From the NCBI GenBank assembly GCA_031261485.1, contig JAISJO010000079.1, forward strand, positions 1-41,985: 41,985 nucleotides of DNA. The letters run 5' to 3'. The notes under the pieces were generated by a model. That model saw nothing but the letters and a program-made list of their open reading frames with translations, was not told where the DNA came from and did no database searches. Below are positions 8,287 to 15,741 of the stretch, one piece after another (the first letter of the stretch is position 1; every line of letters starts with the position of its first letter). The position numbers and the translations under genes are program-made. This DNA comes from Propionibacteriaceae bacterium. Its GTDB lineage: Bacteria > Actinomycetota > Actinomycetes > Propionibacteriales > Propionibacteriaceae.

Positions 8287-9623
8287 CGACCCAAACCATC
8301 TCCATCACCGGCATGACCTGTCGAGCCTGCGAAGTCACCATCGAGAAAAGGCTCAAGTCCATTGCTGGCGTGACCTCCGTCAAGGCCTCGACTGCCAAGG
8401 GCCAGGCCGTGATCACCTCGTCTGCTCCCATCCCCCACGACCAGTTACGGGCGATTCTCAAGAAAGCCGGGTACGCCCTCGGCGTCGAGAAACGCCTCTG
8501 GCTTTCCAAGGACCGTGTCGTCTGGCGCGACGTCCTGCTTGCAGTCGTCGGTGTGGGGGCTCTCGTCGGCGTGGCGTATGCCCTGGGCGGCGCGAGGTTC
8601 CTGTCTTCGCTGACTTCGTCGTTGGACGGTAAGAGCTTGTGGTTCATCGCTCTCATCGGAGTCACAGCCTCCCTGTCCACCTGTATGGCTGTGGTCGGCG
8701 GGCTCGTGACCTCGCTTTCTGCGACCTATGCTGCCAACCACCCCAACGCGAGTGCGGCCCAACTGCTCATCCCCAACGCATGGTTCAACCTCGGCCGTGT
8801 GGTCGGTTTCGCCCTCCTGGGAGCTCTCATCGGTCTTGTTGGTAAGGCTATCTCCTTGTCAGGGCCTGGATTGGCCATCGCCATGATCGTCGTGGGTGTG
8901 GTCATGTTCATCCTCGGAATCAAGCTCACGGAAGTGTCCCCCAGGCTCGGCGCAAAGACCTTTGCCCTTCCGCCATCGTGGACTTCGTGGATGCACTCCC
9001 CACGCGGCGGTTATCGGGCGAGCGTGACCACAGGGTTGGGGGCGCTGTCCTTCTTCCTGCCCTGCGGGTTCACTCAAGCTGTCCAAGTCTTCGCCATTTC
9101 GACCGGAGACCCTGTGCGCGCAGGACTGGTCATGGGTGTCTTCGCGCTCGGCACCACCCCCGGATTGATGGCTCTCGGAGCGATATCCTCCCTGTCCGGC
9201 TCCGCCATCACCAAACATGCCATGCGCGTCATCGGCGTGGTCGTCCTCGCGTTCTCCCTTGTCAACATCGTGGGTGGCTTGCGCAGCCTCGGCCTCTTCC
9301 CTGGCGACGGCGGCATTCCCGGCACAACGTCGACTCCTGTCGAGGTGGTCGAAGGGATTCAGCACGTCTCGACCGAAGCCAAAGGCGAATACTCCCCCAA
9401 GACACAAACAATCAAAGCGGGCGTGCCGGTGGAATGGACCATCACCGCCACGACTTTGACCTGCGCCAATTGGATCAACGCGACCTCTCTGGGCATATCT
9501 GACACCATTCTGGTCAATTACGGTGGAGCCCCCTCCGTTGTGACATTCACTGTGGACAAGCCCGGCACGTACACGTACACCTGCGGCATGGGCATGTATC
9601 GCGGCTCCTTCGTCGCCTTGTGA
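8283..9623 (+). CDS. three-domain copper protein: HMA + DsbD/TauE-like membrane domain + cupredoxin
   Basis: A 446-residue fusion. Residues 1-70 form a heavy-metal-associated domain with MTCRAC (Cys13, Cys16). About 84-335 form a polytopic domain of the DsbD/UreH-like (sulfite exporter TauE-like) superfamily, with the paired motifs STCMAVVGGL (Cys134) and FFLPCGFTQ (Cys261) on separate helices. About 350-446 form a cupredoxin-like domain with Cys394 (TLTCANW) and the closing loop CGMGMYRG (Cys434, Met436, Met438), so Cys/Met rather than His ligands dominate. The ATGA overlap with copA shows one operon. It probably hands copper between cytoplasm, membrane and cell surface, or relays electrons; that is inference. 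The 3' end starts a tandem array (separate entry). Confidence 0.88.
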   Translation: MTTQTISITGMTCRACEVTIEKRLKSIAGVTSVKASTAKGQAVITSSAPIPHDQLRAILKKAGYALGVEKRLWLSKDRVVWRDVLLAVVGVGALVGVAYALGGARFLSSLTSSLDGKSLWFIALIGVTASLSTCMAVVGGLVTSLSATYAANHPNASAAQLLIPNAWFNLGRVVGFALLGALIGLVGKAISLSGPGLAIAMIVVGVVMFILGIKLTEVSPRLGAKTFALPPSWTSWMHSPRGGYRASVTTGLGALSFFLPCGFTQAVQVFAISTGDPVRAGLVMGVFALGTTPGLMALGAISSLSGSAITKHAMRVIGVVVLAFSLVNIVGGLRSLGLFPGDGGIPGTTSTPVEVVEGIQHVSTEAKGEYSPKTQTIKAGVPVEWTITATTLTCANWINATSLGISDTILVNYGGAPSVVTFTVDKPGTYTYTCGMGMYRGSFVAL

Positions 9624-9738
9624 CACTTGCGTGTATCGAGGGCAATTCATTGCCCTGTGACGCTTGCGCGTATCGCGGCTCCTTCGTCGCCTTGTGACAC
9701 TACGTGGACCGCGGCAATTCTGTCGTCCTGTGAAGCGC
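9591..9738 (+). repeat. four tandem ~37 bp units repeating the 3' end and stop of the cupredoxin gene
   Basis: Units lie at 9591-9627, 9628-9664, 9665-9701 and 9702-9738 (the last shifted by one base). Unit 1 is the true gene end. A 31-base stretch at 9597-9627 recurs exactly at 9671-9701. Read in its own frame, each unit encodes a nonapeptide ending in Leu and TGA: MYRGSFVAL, VYRGQFIAL, AYRGSFVAL and VDRGNSVVL. The period of 37 is not a multiple of three, so ribosomes cannot read from one unit into the next. The second unit also contains the small palindrome GGCAATTCATTGCC. Confidence 0.9.
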
Positions 9739-9757
9739 TGACATGCGTGTATTCGAG

Positions 9758-9763
9758 TATCAT
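9758..9763 (+). promoter_or_regulatory. putative -10 box of the leaderless zinc metallopeptidase gene
   Basis: TATCAT ends six bases before the ATG at 9770. There is no Shine-Dalgarno in front of that ATG. Confidence 0.5.
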
Positions 9764-9769
9764 CGCTTT

Positions 9770-10660
9770 ATGAGTTTCCAAAGTGGTGGCAATTTCAAGG
9801 GTGGGCGCGTCAAGCGTGCTGGTGGCGGACGTTCAGCAGGCGTGGCCGGAGGCGGCCTCGGAATTGTGGTCATTGCCCTCGTGGCGTACTTCCTGGGAGT
9901 CGACCCCGCCCTCATAGAGGGCGCTCTCGACAACACAGGCATCACGGGCAGCGGTTCGGGGGTGTCTGGGTACATCGGGGCATGCACAGCCGAACAGGCC
10001 AACACGGACCGCCAATGCCGTCTGAGTGCGACTGTCCAGGCCCTCGACGCTTACTGGACCAAGACCCTGCCTGCACAGACCAACGTGAAGTACACCCCTC
10101 CGGATGTGGTGAGCTTCGACGGGCAGACCCAATCGAGATGCGGCGTCGCGTCGGCGGCGACCGGTCCCTTCTATTGCCCCGCTGACCAGACCATCTACGT
10201 GGATGTGGCCTTCTTCGATAGGTTGTCCAGCAGGTACGGCGCATCCGGCGGGCCGCTGGGTGAGATGTACGTGGTCGCTCACGAAATGGGCCACCACATC
10301 GAATACCTCATCGGTGCTCTCCACGAGGCAGACAACGACGAAGGCGCGAATTCGGATTCAGTGCGTATCGAGTTGGAGGCCGACTGCTTCGCTGGCATGT
10401 GGGCCGGTGGTGCTGCCACGACTGTGGACCCCAACACGGGAACGACTTTCCTCGAACCCATCACACAGGCCCAGTTGAAGGATGCCCTGTCTGCGGCGGC
10501 GGCGGTCGGCGACGACCATATTCAGAAAACCCAGGCGGGCTATGTCAACCCCGACACCTTCACGCACGGAACGTCACAGCAGCGCATGAACTGGTTCACC
10601 ACCGGGTACGAGAAGGGCAAGGTCGCATCCTGCGACGTCCTTCACGCCAAGAACATCTGA
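9770..10660 (+). CDS. neutral zinc metallopeptidase, YpfJ family
   Basis: A 296-residue membrane-anchored metallopeptidase. A Gly/Arg-rich head (MSFQSGGNFKGGRVKRAGGG) precedes one transmembrane segment at about 30-44 (GIVVIALVAYFLG), leaving the catalytic domain outside. The zinc site HEMGH is at 171-175 (His171, Glu172, His175). The third ligand is probably a Glu in RIELEADCFAG, at about 201-203. Cysteine pairs (Cys72/Cys83, Cys124/Cys136) could form disulfides. The family is widespread, but its substrates are not established. The ATG at 9770 is preferred to an upstream GTG-like extension because homologues begin just before a Gly-rich stretch and a -10 box fits exactly. It stands alone between the copper operon and convergent malQ. 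Confidence 0.9.
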   Translation: MSFQSGGNFKGGRVKRAGGGRSAGVAGGGLGIVVIALVAYFLGVDPALIEGALDNTGITGSGSGVSGYIGACTAEQANTDRQCRLSATVQALDAYWTKTLPAQTNVKYTPPDVVSFDGQTQSRCGVASAATGPFYCPADQTIYVDVAFFDRLSSRYGASGGPLGEMYVVAHEMGHHIEYLIGALHEADNDEGANSDSVRIELEADCFAGMWAGGAATTVDPNTGTTFLEPITQAQLKDALSAAAAVGDDHIQKTQAGYVNPDTFTHGTSQQRMNWFTTGYEKGKVASCDVLHAKNI

Positions 10661-10662
10661 CC

Positions 10663-10720
10663 GGATTCTGTTTCACTGCGTCCGTCATGCTGCGCGCAGT
10701 GAAACGAAGTCGCAGTATCC
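10663..10720 (-). repeat. palindromic REP-like element, copy 1
   Basis: On the minus strand it reads GGATACTGCGACTTCG, then TTTCACTGCG, then CGCAGCATGACGGA. It forms a strong hairpin (TTTCACTGCG at 10671-10680 pairs with CGCAGTGAAA at 10695-10704) between the convergent metallopeptidase and malQ genes. It may serve as a transcription barrier. It is related to copies at 15621, 18415 and 22258. Confidence 0.7.
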
Positions 10721-10757
10721 AAACCCACTTAGCCGACTAAGCAAGTAGGAACGCTCC

Positions 10758-12878
10758 TTACACTTTGCCGTTCATGATGTCAGCAACGGGAGCGACCGTG
10801 TCCATGGTGAAGATGTCCTCCAGCGTCAGTCGGTGACCGAACTCGTCACCCAGCGGCACACGCCAATTCGGGTACTCATTGATGGTGCCCGGCTGGTTCT
10901 GGGTACGCCTCTCCCCCACGACGTCGGCCAGGGCCACGCAGCGAATCTTCGACGGAGTCTGATACAAATACCGATGCAGAGCGAGCAGAATCTCGTGCGG
11001 GTCTGATTCGCCTTCTTTCATGAGACTACGTTCCACGAGTACTCGTAGCATTGTCCCCTGCTCTTGGGCGTCGTGCGCGATTTCATCGTCCAGCGATTCG
11101 GTCAGCAAGCCCAACTGGTACCGCAACTGTACATGGTCGTGTGCGAGATACCCCAGAGTCGGGGGCAGGTCGTGGGTCGTGACGGAAGCCAGACACAATT
11201 CGCGCCAGCGTTCGGGCGGAAGCGGCAACTCGTTGTCCCCATTCTCGAACCACAACACCGACGTGCCCAAGATGCCGCGCCGCATGAGGTACTCCCGCAC
11301 CCACGGCTCGACTGTGCCCAGGTCCTCACCAACGACGACCGCACCTGCGCGCTGAGCCTCCAGAGCGAGGATGCCGATTGTCGCCTCATGGTTGTACCGC
11401 ATGTACGCGCCCTGGGTCGGCCCGAGGCCTTCTGGCACCCACCACAGCCGGAAGAGGCCGATGATGTGGTCCACCCGGATGCCTCCGGCTCGGGCCATGA
11501 TGGAACGCATCATGTCGCGCAGAGGCGCGTACGCCACCTGCTCCAGCCTGTCGGGTCGCCACGGGGGTTGCTGCCAGTCCTGTCCAGCCTGGTTGTACGG
11601 GTCAGGAGGCGCGCCCACAGTGACACCCGAGGCGAACATGTCGCGGCTGGCCCAGGTCTCCTCGCCGTCCTTGTTGATGCCCACGGCCAAGTCGGCCATG
11701 ACGCCGACTTTCATCCCTACACCCTTGGCGACGTGCTGTGCTTCGCGCGCCTGTGCGTCGGCGACCCATTGCAGCCACATGTAGAAGGTAACCTCCGCGC
11801 CATGGTCCCCGATGAATGCGGCGACTTCCCGCGACTCGGGATCCTGATAGGCCTCCGGCCAGTCTTTCCACATCTGCCCGTACGCCTCGGTGAGGACACA
11901 CCACACGGCGAACCGGCGCAGAATCTCCCCCTCCGCGTTGAAGTAGGCTTCCATGTCCATCTGCCGGGCGACGCGGCGACCCTCTTGGAAAATCAGTTGC
12001 AGGGCCTCTTTCTTGGCCGCCCACACTCCGTCGCGGTCCACGGAATCTGCCTTGGTCGCGTTCTCTCGACAGGCGACCCGCAACTCCTCGACCTTCTCGC
12101 GGATGGCCTCAGAACTCGTGCCATATTCCTCAATCGCCTCAGGGCGGATGTACAGCGGGTTGACGTACTTGCGCGTCGCAGGCAGATAAGGAGAGGGTTC
12201 CATCCAGGGGACCACCTCAGCAGCGTGCGTGGGGTTGATCAGGACGTAATCCGCGCCATGCTGGGTCTTGGCCCACACTGCGAGGTCTTTGAGGTCGGAA
12301 AAGTCGCCGACTCCCCACGAGGTCTCCCCCGATAAGGAATAGAGCTGGGTCATGAGCCCCCACACCGAGCCTGCTCCCACTTGCGGGACGCCAAGCCAGG
12401 CCGGAGTCACAATGAACGACGCTTCCCAGGATTGGTTGTCGGATTCCAGGAAAATGGAGTGGTAACCAGGGGCAACCCACGTTGGCAGGCGGAAGGTGGC
12501 GCGACCCACCCATTCGCCGTCGATGAGCCGATCAGGGTCCCAGTTGTCCACCTGTTGGGCATCGAGGGTGGAACCGTCCTCAAGACGCACCCAGACATGT
12601 GCCAGATTCCCTGCGCGCACATGGACATTGATATAGGAGTCTTGGTTCTGCTCGACGACCGTGCATGGAACGATGGGTTGTTTCCACGGCCTCTCCTCGA
12701 TGTCGGAGACCGCACGATCCATCCAATCATCCGAAGTCACGTCCACGTCAAGGGCAGCCAAGCACGCGACTATAGTCTCTGCGGAAGTCTGCTGATAGCG
12801 CCCCTTCCAATCCCAAAACTCCGTCGCTATGCCGAATAACCCGGCCAAATGCTTCAGCCGTGAATCGACGTCCGCCAT
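10758..12878 (-). CDS. malQ: 4-alpha-glucanotransferase
   Basis: A 706-residue amylomaltase (GH77) that disproportionates maltodextrins in the cytoplasm. The long actinobacterial form is recognisable. An N-terminal beta-rich domain runs to about residue 150. The TIM barrel then begins at GSVWGLMTQLYSLSGETSWG, with conserved segments DYVLINPTHA, GVMADLAVGINKDGEETW, GGIRVDHIIGLFRLW (nucleophile Asp), VVGEDLGTV (acid/base Glu) and SVTTHDLPPTLGY. AGGAGGTG lies four bases before the ATG at 12878. An MFS gene sits 103 bases upstream on the same strand, so the enzyme may process glucans that transporter brings in; that link is inference. Confidence 0.95.
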   Translation of the reverse strand: MADVDSRLKHLAGLFGIATEFWDWKGRYQQTSAETIVACLAALDVDVTSDDWMDRAVSDIEERPWKQPIVPCTVVEQNQDSYINVHVRAGNLAHVWVRLEDGSTLDAQQVDNWDPDRLIDGEWVGRATFRLPTWVAPGYHSIFLESDNQSWEASFIVTPAWLGVPQVGAGSVWGLMTQLYSLSGETSWGVGDFSDLKDLAVWAKTQHGADYVLINPTHAAEVVPWMEPSPYLPATRKYVNPLYIRPEAIEEYGTSSEAIREKVEELRVACRENATKADSVDRDGVWAAKKEALQLIFQEGRRVARQMDMEAYFNAEGEILRRFAVWCVLTEAYGQMWKDWPEAYQDPESREVAAFIGDHGAEVTFYMWLQWVADAQAREAQHVAKGVGMKVGVMADLAVGINKDGEETWASRDMFASGVTVGAPPDPYNQAGQDWQQPPWRPDRLEQVAYAPLRDMMRSIMARAGGIRVDHIIGLFRLWWVPEGLGPTQGAYMRYNHEATIGILALEAQRAGAVVVGEDLGTVEPWVREYLMRRGILGTSVLWFENGDNELPLPPERWRELCLASVTTHDLPPTLGYLAHDHVQLRYQLGLLTESLDDEIAHDAQEQGTMLRVLVERSLMKEGESDPHEILLALHRYLYQTPSKIRCVALADVVGERRTQNQPGTINEYPNWRVPLGDEFGHRLTLEDIFTMDTVAPVADIMNGKV

Positions 12879-12981
12879 GACGCACCTCCTAGTGTCTGCA
12901 TCGCAATCCTATACAACTTCTCAAGGGCTGTGCTCTACGAATTCGGGCAAGAGTCGGCAACGGGGCAACCACAAGTCCGCC

Positions 12982-14295
12982 TCACTGGTCCATCGGCGGC
13001 GCGACACTTTGGCCTGGAGCGCTACCTTTTCGGTAATAGACCAGCGTCACTCCTAGTCCCACAATGATGAGGCCGGAGGTGAGGAGGAACGGCAGACTCC
13101 TGTTCATTCCGGACAGCCAGCCACCGATCCAACCAAAGGGGGATGTGACGAGCATGACCATCATGTGTTGGACGGCCATGACGCGGGAACGCTCGCGAGC
13201 GTCCACATGCAGGGCCACCAGCGATTCAGCCAACATGGTGAGAAGACCAGCACCCAAACCGTCCAACACGAGAGTCACGGCAATCAGAGCGTACGTGGTC
13301 CGTCCAGCGACGCCGGACGCTGGCGCCATGAGGGAGGCGATGAGGACTTGGCCGCCCAGCCAGGCCACGAAACCGATGATGAGAGGGTGTTTGAGACGGG
13401 CGGCGCGGGTCAGGCGCGGGATGACTGTGAAGAGGAACACAATGGCGAGCAGTGATCGGATGGTGGCGAAAATGGGCAGCCAGACAGCGGGAACTCCCAG
13501 TTTCCCGTTGACGACGATCTGCCAAAATGTGGTGTTGACAAGGGATACCGCCGCCACGATGGCCATAATGACCAAAGAGAAGACAGTGCCCGGCGAGTTG
13601 CGGATGATGCTCAGAACTGAGCCGTACCCCTTCAACAAAGTCAGCATCGACTTCCCGCGGGTCTCGGCCATCCGAACCTTGCCCATGTCAGTCTCATGGC
13701 TCCAGAGGTACAACCACACAATCTTGATAGTCATCACGATGAAGGCGTTGATGTACAGAATCCTGACAGCGGGCACCAGGGAGTATTGGGCCACCAGGAC
13801 CGCCGCGATGGGTGCGAACAAAGCGGACAACTGCCCAGCGACTCCGACGAGGGAGTACACCCGGGTGATCTGTTCGCGCGGGGCATCCTCCACGAGCAGG
13901 CAGTCCCACGAGTTCTGTGTGACGGTCCATGTCCCGTTGACCACGGACGCGCCGAGGAAGACCCAGAATGCGAGGCGTTGGTCCACGAGTGAGGCCGCGA
14001 ACCAGATGAGGCACGGAATCGACCAGGCGAAGAAGTCGAAGACCGCTGTGGTCAGTCGCCTCCCCAGTTTGTCGGTGATGACGCCTCCGAGAAGCCCGAA
14101 CACCATCTGCGACAGCATCCCGACTGTGGCGAGGAACCCAATCTGCACGTCGTGTACGCCCAGCGCCACCATGTACACCGAGGCGTACGGCATGCACAGG
14201 TTCATGCTCAGCCCCCACAGCGGTTCCGTGTACACGCACGCACGCGGATTACCTTTCAGCGAAACCAACGTCGCAATCAGGGGGTTTTTCGGCAC
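12982..14295 (-). CDS. MFS transporter
   Basis: A 437-residue protein with about twelve hydrophobic segments. The MFS loop 2-3 signature GGVITDKLGRRL is at about residues 70-80, so this is an inner-membrane secondary transporter. The substrate is not recognisable. Its position 103 bases upstream of malQ on the same strand makes an oligosaccharide or glucan-derived sugar plausible. I start it at GTG 14295 (MPKNPLIATLVSLKGNPRA): TACGAT lies six bases upstream, while the open frame further 5' would run across the divergent promoter region and add 47 hydrophilic residues unlike an MFS N-terminus. Confidence 0.85.
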   Translation of the reverse strand: MPKNPLIATLVSLKGNPRACVYTEPLWGLSMNLCMPYASVYMVALGVHDVQIGFLATVGMLSQMVFGLLGGVITDKLGRRLTTAVFDFFAWSIPCLIWFAASLVDQRLAFWVFLGASVVNGTWTVTQNSWDCLLVEDAPREQITRVYSLVGVAGQLSALFAPIAAVLVAQYSLVPAVRILYINAFIVMTIKIVWLYLWSHETDMGKVRMAETRGKSMLTLLKGYGSVLSIIRNSPGTVFSLVIMAIVAAVSLVNTTFWQIVVNGKLGVPAVWLPIFATIRSLLAIVFLFTVIPRLTRAARLKHPLIIGFVAWLGGQVLIASLMAPASGVAGRTTYALIAVTLVLDGLGAGLLTMLAESLVALHVDARERSRVMAVQHMMVMLVTSPFGWIGGWLSGMNRSLPFLLTSGLIIVGLGVTLVYYRKGSAPGQSVAPPMDQ

Positions 14296-14301
14296 GAGAG
14301 A

Positions 14302-14307
14302 ATCGTA
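14302..14307 (-). promoter_or_regulatory. putative -10 box of the leaderless MFS gene upstream of malQ
   Basis: TACGAT ends six bases before the GTG at 14295. There is no Shine-Dalgarno. Confidence 0.4.
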
Positions 14308-14377
14308 CTGCCTGAGACTGTGGGATTTCTGGAGCGTTCTCTGGGGAGCTCCGCGTCTGGCAGCGCCGACAATCTGA

Positions 14378-14383
14378 CATGAT
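14378..14383 (+). promoter_or_regulatory. putative extended -10 box of the second MFS gene
   Basis: CATGAT, preceded by TGA as in extended -10 promoters, ends six bases before the GTG at 14390. The two MFS genes therefore diverge from a 94-base region. Confidence 0.4.
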
Positions 14384-14389
14384 GGTGAT

Positions 14390-15607
14390 GTGAAACCCGT
14401 GTCTTTGGACTCCCCTCGTGCCGTTGTCGCTGTCATCGTGTTGTTCGCTTACAACGGCATGGTCATCGGGACGTACGCTTCGGCGATCCCCATCATCCGT
14501 GAGCGTTTGGTCCTGAGCTCGCTGCAACTGGCGGGGATGTTCGTCCTCACTGGCGTTTTCGCTGTGGGGTCGATGCAGGTGTGCGGGCGGTTGGCGGACA
14601 AGATTGGGGCTCGACGACTGTGCCTGCTCATGATTGTGCCGGAGATTCTGGCCGCCATTGGGTACGGCTTGGCTCCCAGTTATCCGCTCTTGCTGATCGC
14701 TGGAGCTTTGTTGGGAACTGGCAATGGTGGCATCGACGTGTCGATGAACGCACTGGCTGTCCAGGTGGAGCGCCACCGCCTTGACCGAGGCAAAGGGACC
14801 ATCATGAGCTTCTTCCACGGGACATGGGCCATCGGTTCCCTGCTCGGCTCCCTCGCCGTGTCTGTGGTGGGCACTGTCATCAAACTGCCGCCGGTCACGA
14901 CTCTGATCACCTGCGCCCTGGTTGTGGCGTGCCTGGGCCTTGGGGCACTGGTCGTGGCATGGAGAATCACTCCTGAGACTGACGTCATCACCCACGTCGA
15001 CGAGTCGGGTGCCAAGATGGCGATTCCCGCCGCCGCGTACCTCATGGGTGCCATGGCGATCGCTTTCGGTCTGGCTGAGGGGACTGCCTCGGATTGGTCG
15101 GCCAACCATGTACAGCAGGTGGCTGGGGTCGATCCGCGAACCGCTTCGTGGGCGTTCACTGTCATGATGGGGTGCATGGTCGTCATCCGTCTGACGGGAG
15201 ACTTCATCGTTGCCCGCATCGGTCGTCGGCGTTTGGTGTACATCGGCGGGGCCATAGCGGCCATCGGGTACATCTCGGCGGCGTCTTTCTCGTCCTTCCC
15301 GATTCTGCTTGTCGCGTGGGCATTGGTGGGTCTGGGTGCGGGGGTCATCGCACCTCAGGTGTACGCCATCGCCGGGCACACTGCAGGCGGACGAGGACTG
15401 GCTGTTGTCGTGACGTTCGGGTATGCGACCTTCCTCATGGGACCGGCCATCATCGGCGGTCTCGTCACGCTCTTCGGCATTCACCACACGATGTTCATTC
15501 CCGGTGTGCTGCTTCTCGGGCTCATCCCTCTGGCGCGAGTCGCCTTGCGGGAACCAGCCGCCACTACTGAACTTACCGATGCTGGTACGACCGAAGAACT
15601 GGCCTGA
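14390..15607 (+). CDS. MFS transporter, YbjJ-like
   Basis: A 405-residue MFS protein with about twelve transmembrane helices. The loop 2-3 motif is GRLADKIGARR, and the segments GTGNGGIDVSMNALAVQVER and SFFHGTWAIGSLLG are typical of the YbjJ/FucP-like branch. The cargo is unknown. It starts at GTG 14390 (MKPVSLDSPRAVVAVIVLFA). The stop codon lies at the edge of a direct repeat (15604-15623) followed by a palindromic REP-like element. It diverges from the malQ-linked MFS gene but is not similar enough to be called a duplicate by eye. Confidence 0.88.
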   Translation: MKPVSLDSPRAVVAVIVLFAYNGMVIGTYASAIPIIRERLVLSSLQLAGMFVLTGVFAVGSMQVCGRLADKIGARRLCLLMIVPEILAAIGYGLAPSYPLLLIAGALLGTGNGGIDVSMNALAVQVERHRLDRGKGTIMSFFHGTWAIGSLLGSLAVSVVGTVIKLPPVTTLITCALVVACLGLGALVVAWRITPETDVITHVDESGAKMAIPAAAYLMGAMAIAFGLAEGTASDWSANHVQQVAGVDPRTASWAFTVMMGCMVVIRLTGDFIVARIGRRRLVYIGGAIAAIGYISAASFSSFPILLVAWALVGLGAGVIAPQVYAIAGHTAGGRGLAVVVTFGYATFLMGPAIIGGLVTLFGIHHTMFIPGVLLLGLIPLARVALREPAATTELTDAGTTEELA

Positions 15608-15696
15608 CACTGCGGCGGGTGGATTCTGCGACTTCGCGCAGAATGACGAAGTACGCCAAAGACTTCAACCACTGACCTGACAGCGCGGCGGGTGGA
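15604..15696 (+). repeat. 20 bp direct repeat pair flanking a REP-like palindrome
   Basis: CTGACACTGCGGCGGGTGGA at 15604-15623 recurs with two changes at 15677-15696, 73 bases away. Both copies run into CTGCG-type sequence, the second in decayed form. The first copy overlaps the stop codon of the MFS gene. This fills most of the gap before the DEAD-box helicase. Confidence 0.8.
15621..15648 (+). repeat. palindromic REP-like element, copy 2
   Basis: GGATTCTGCGACTTCGCGCA followed by GAATGACG. The arms ATTCTGCG and CGCAGAAT form an eight-base stem. It lies in the intergenic region after the MFS gene. Confidence 0.75.
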
Positions 15697-15741
15697 GCAC
15701 TGCGGTAAACTGTCTTGCGGTGTTAATGTGACGCCCCACGT

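Noticed and set aside
9591..9738. CRISPR array
   Set aside because: The units are contiguous, without unique spacers, and begin inside a coding sequence.
14249..15610. Long open frame of 453 codons opposite the YbjJ-like MFS gene
   Set aside because: The plus-strand protein has a clear MFS family pattern. The opposite frame gives a low-complexity hydrophilic sequence with no recognisable domain, as expected of an antisense shadow in GC-rich DNA.
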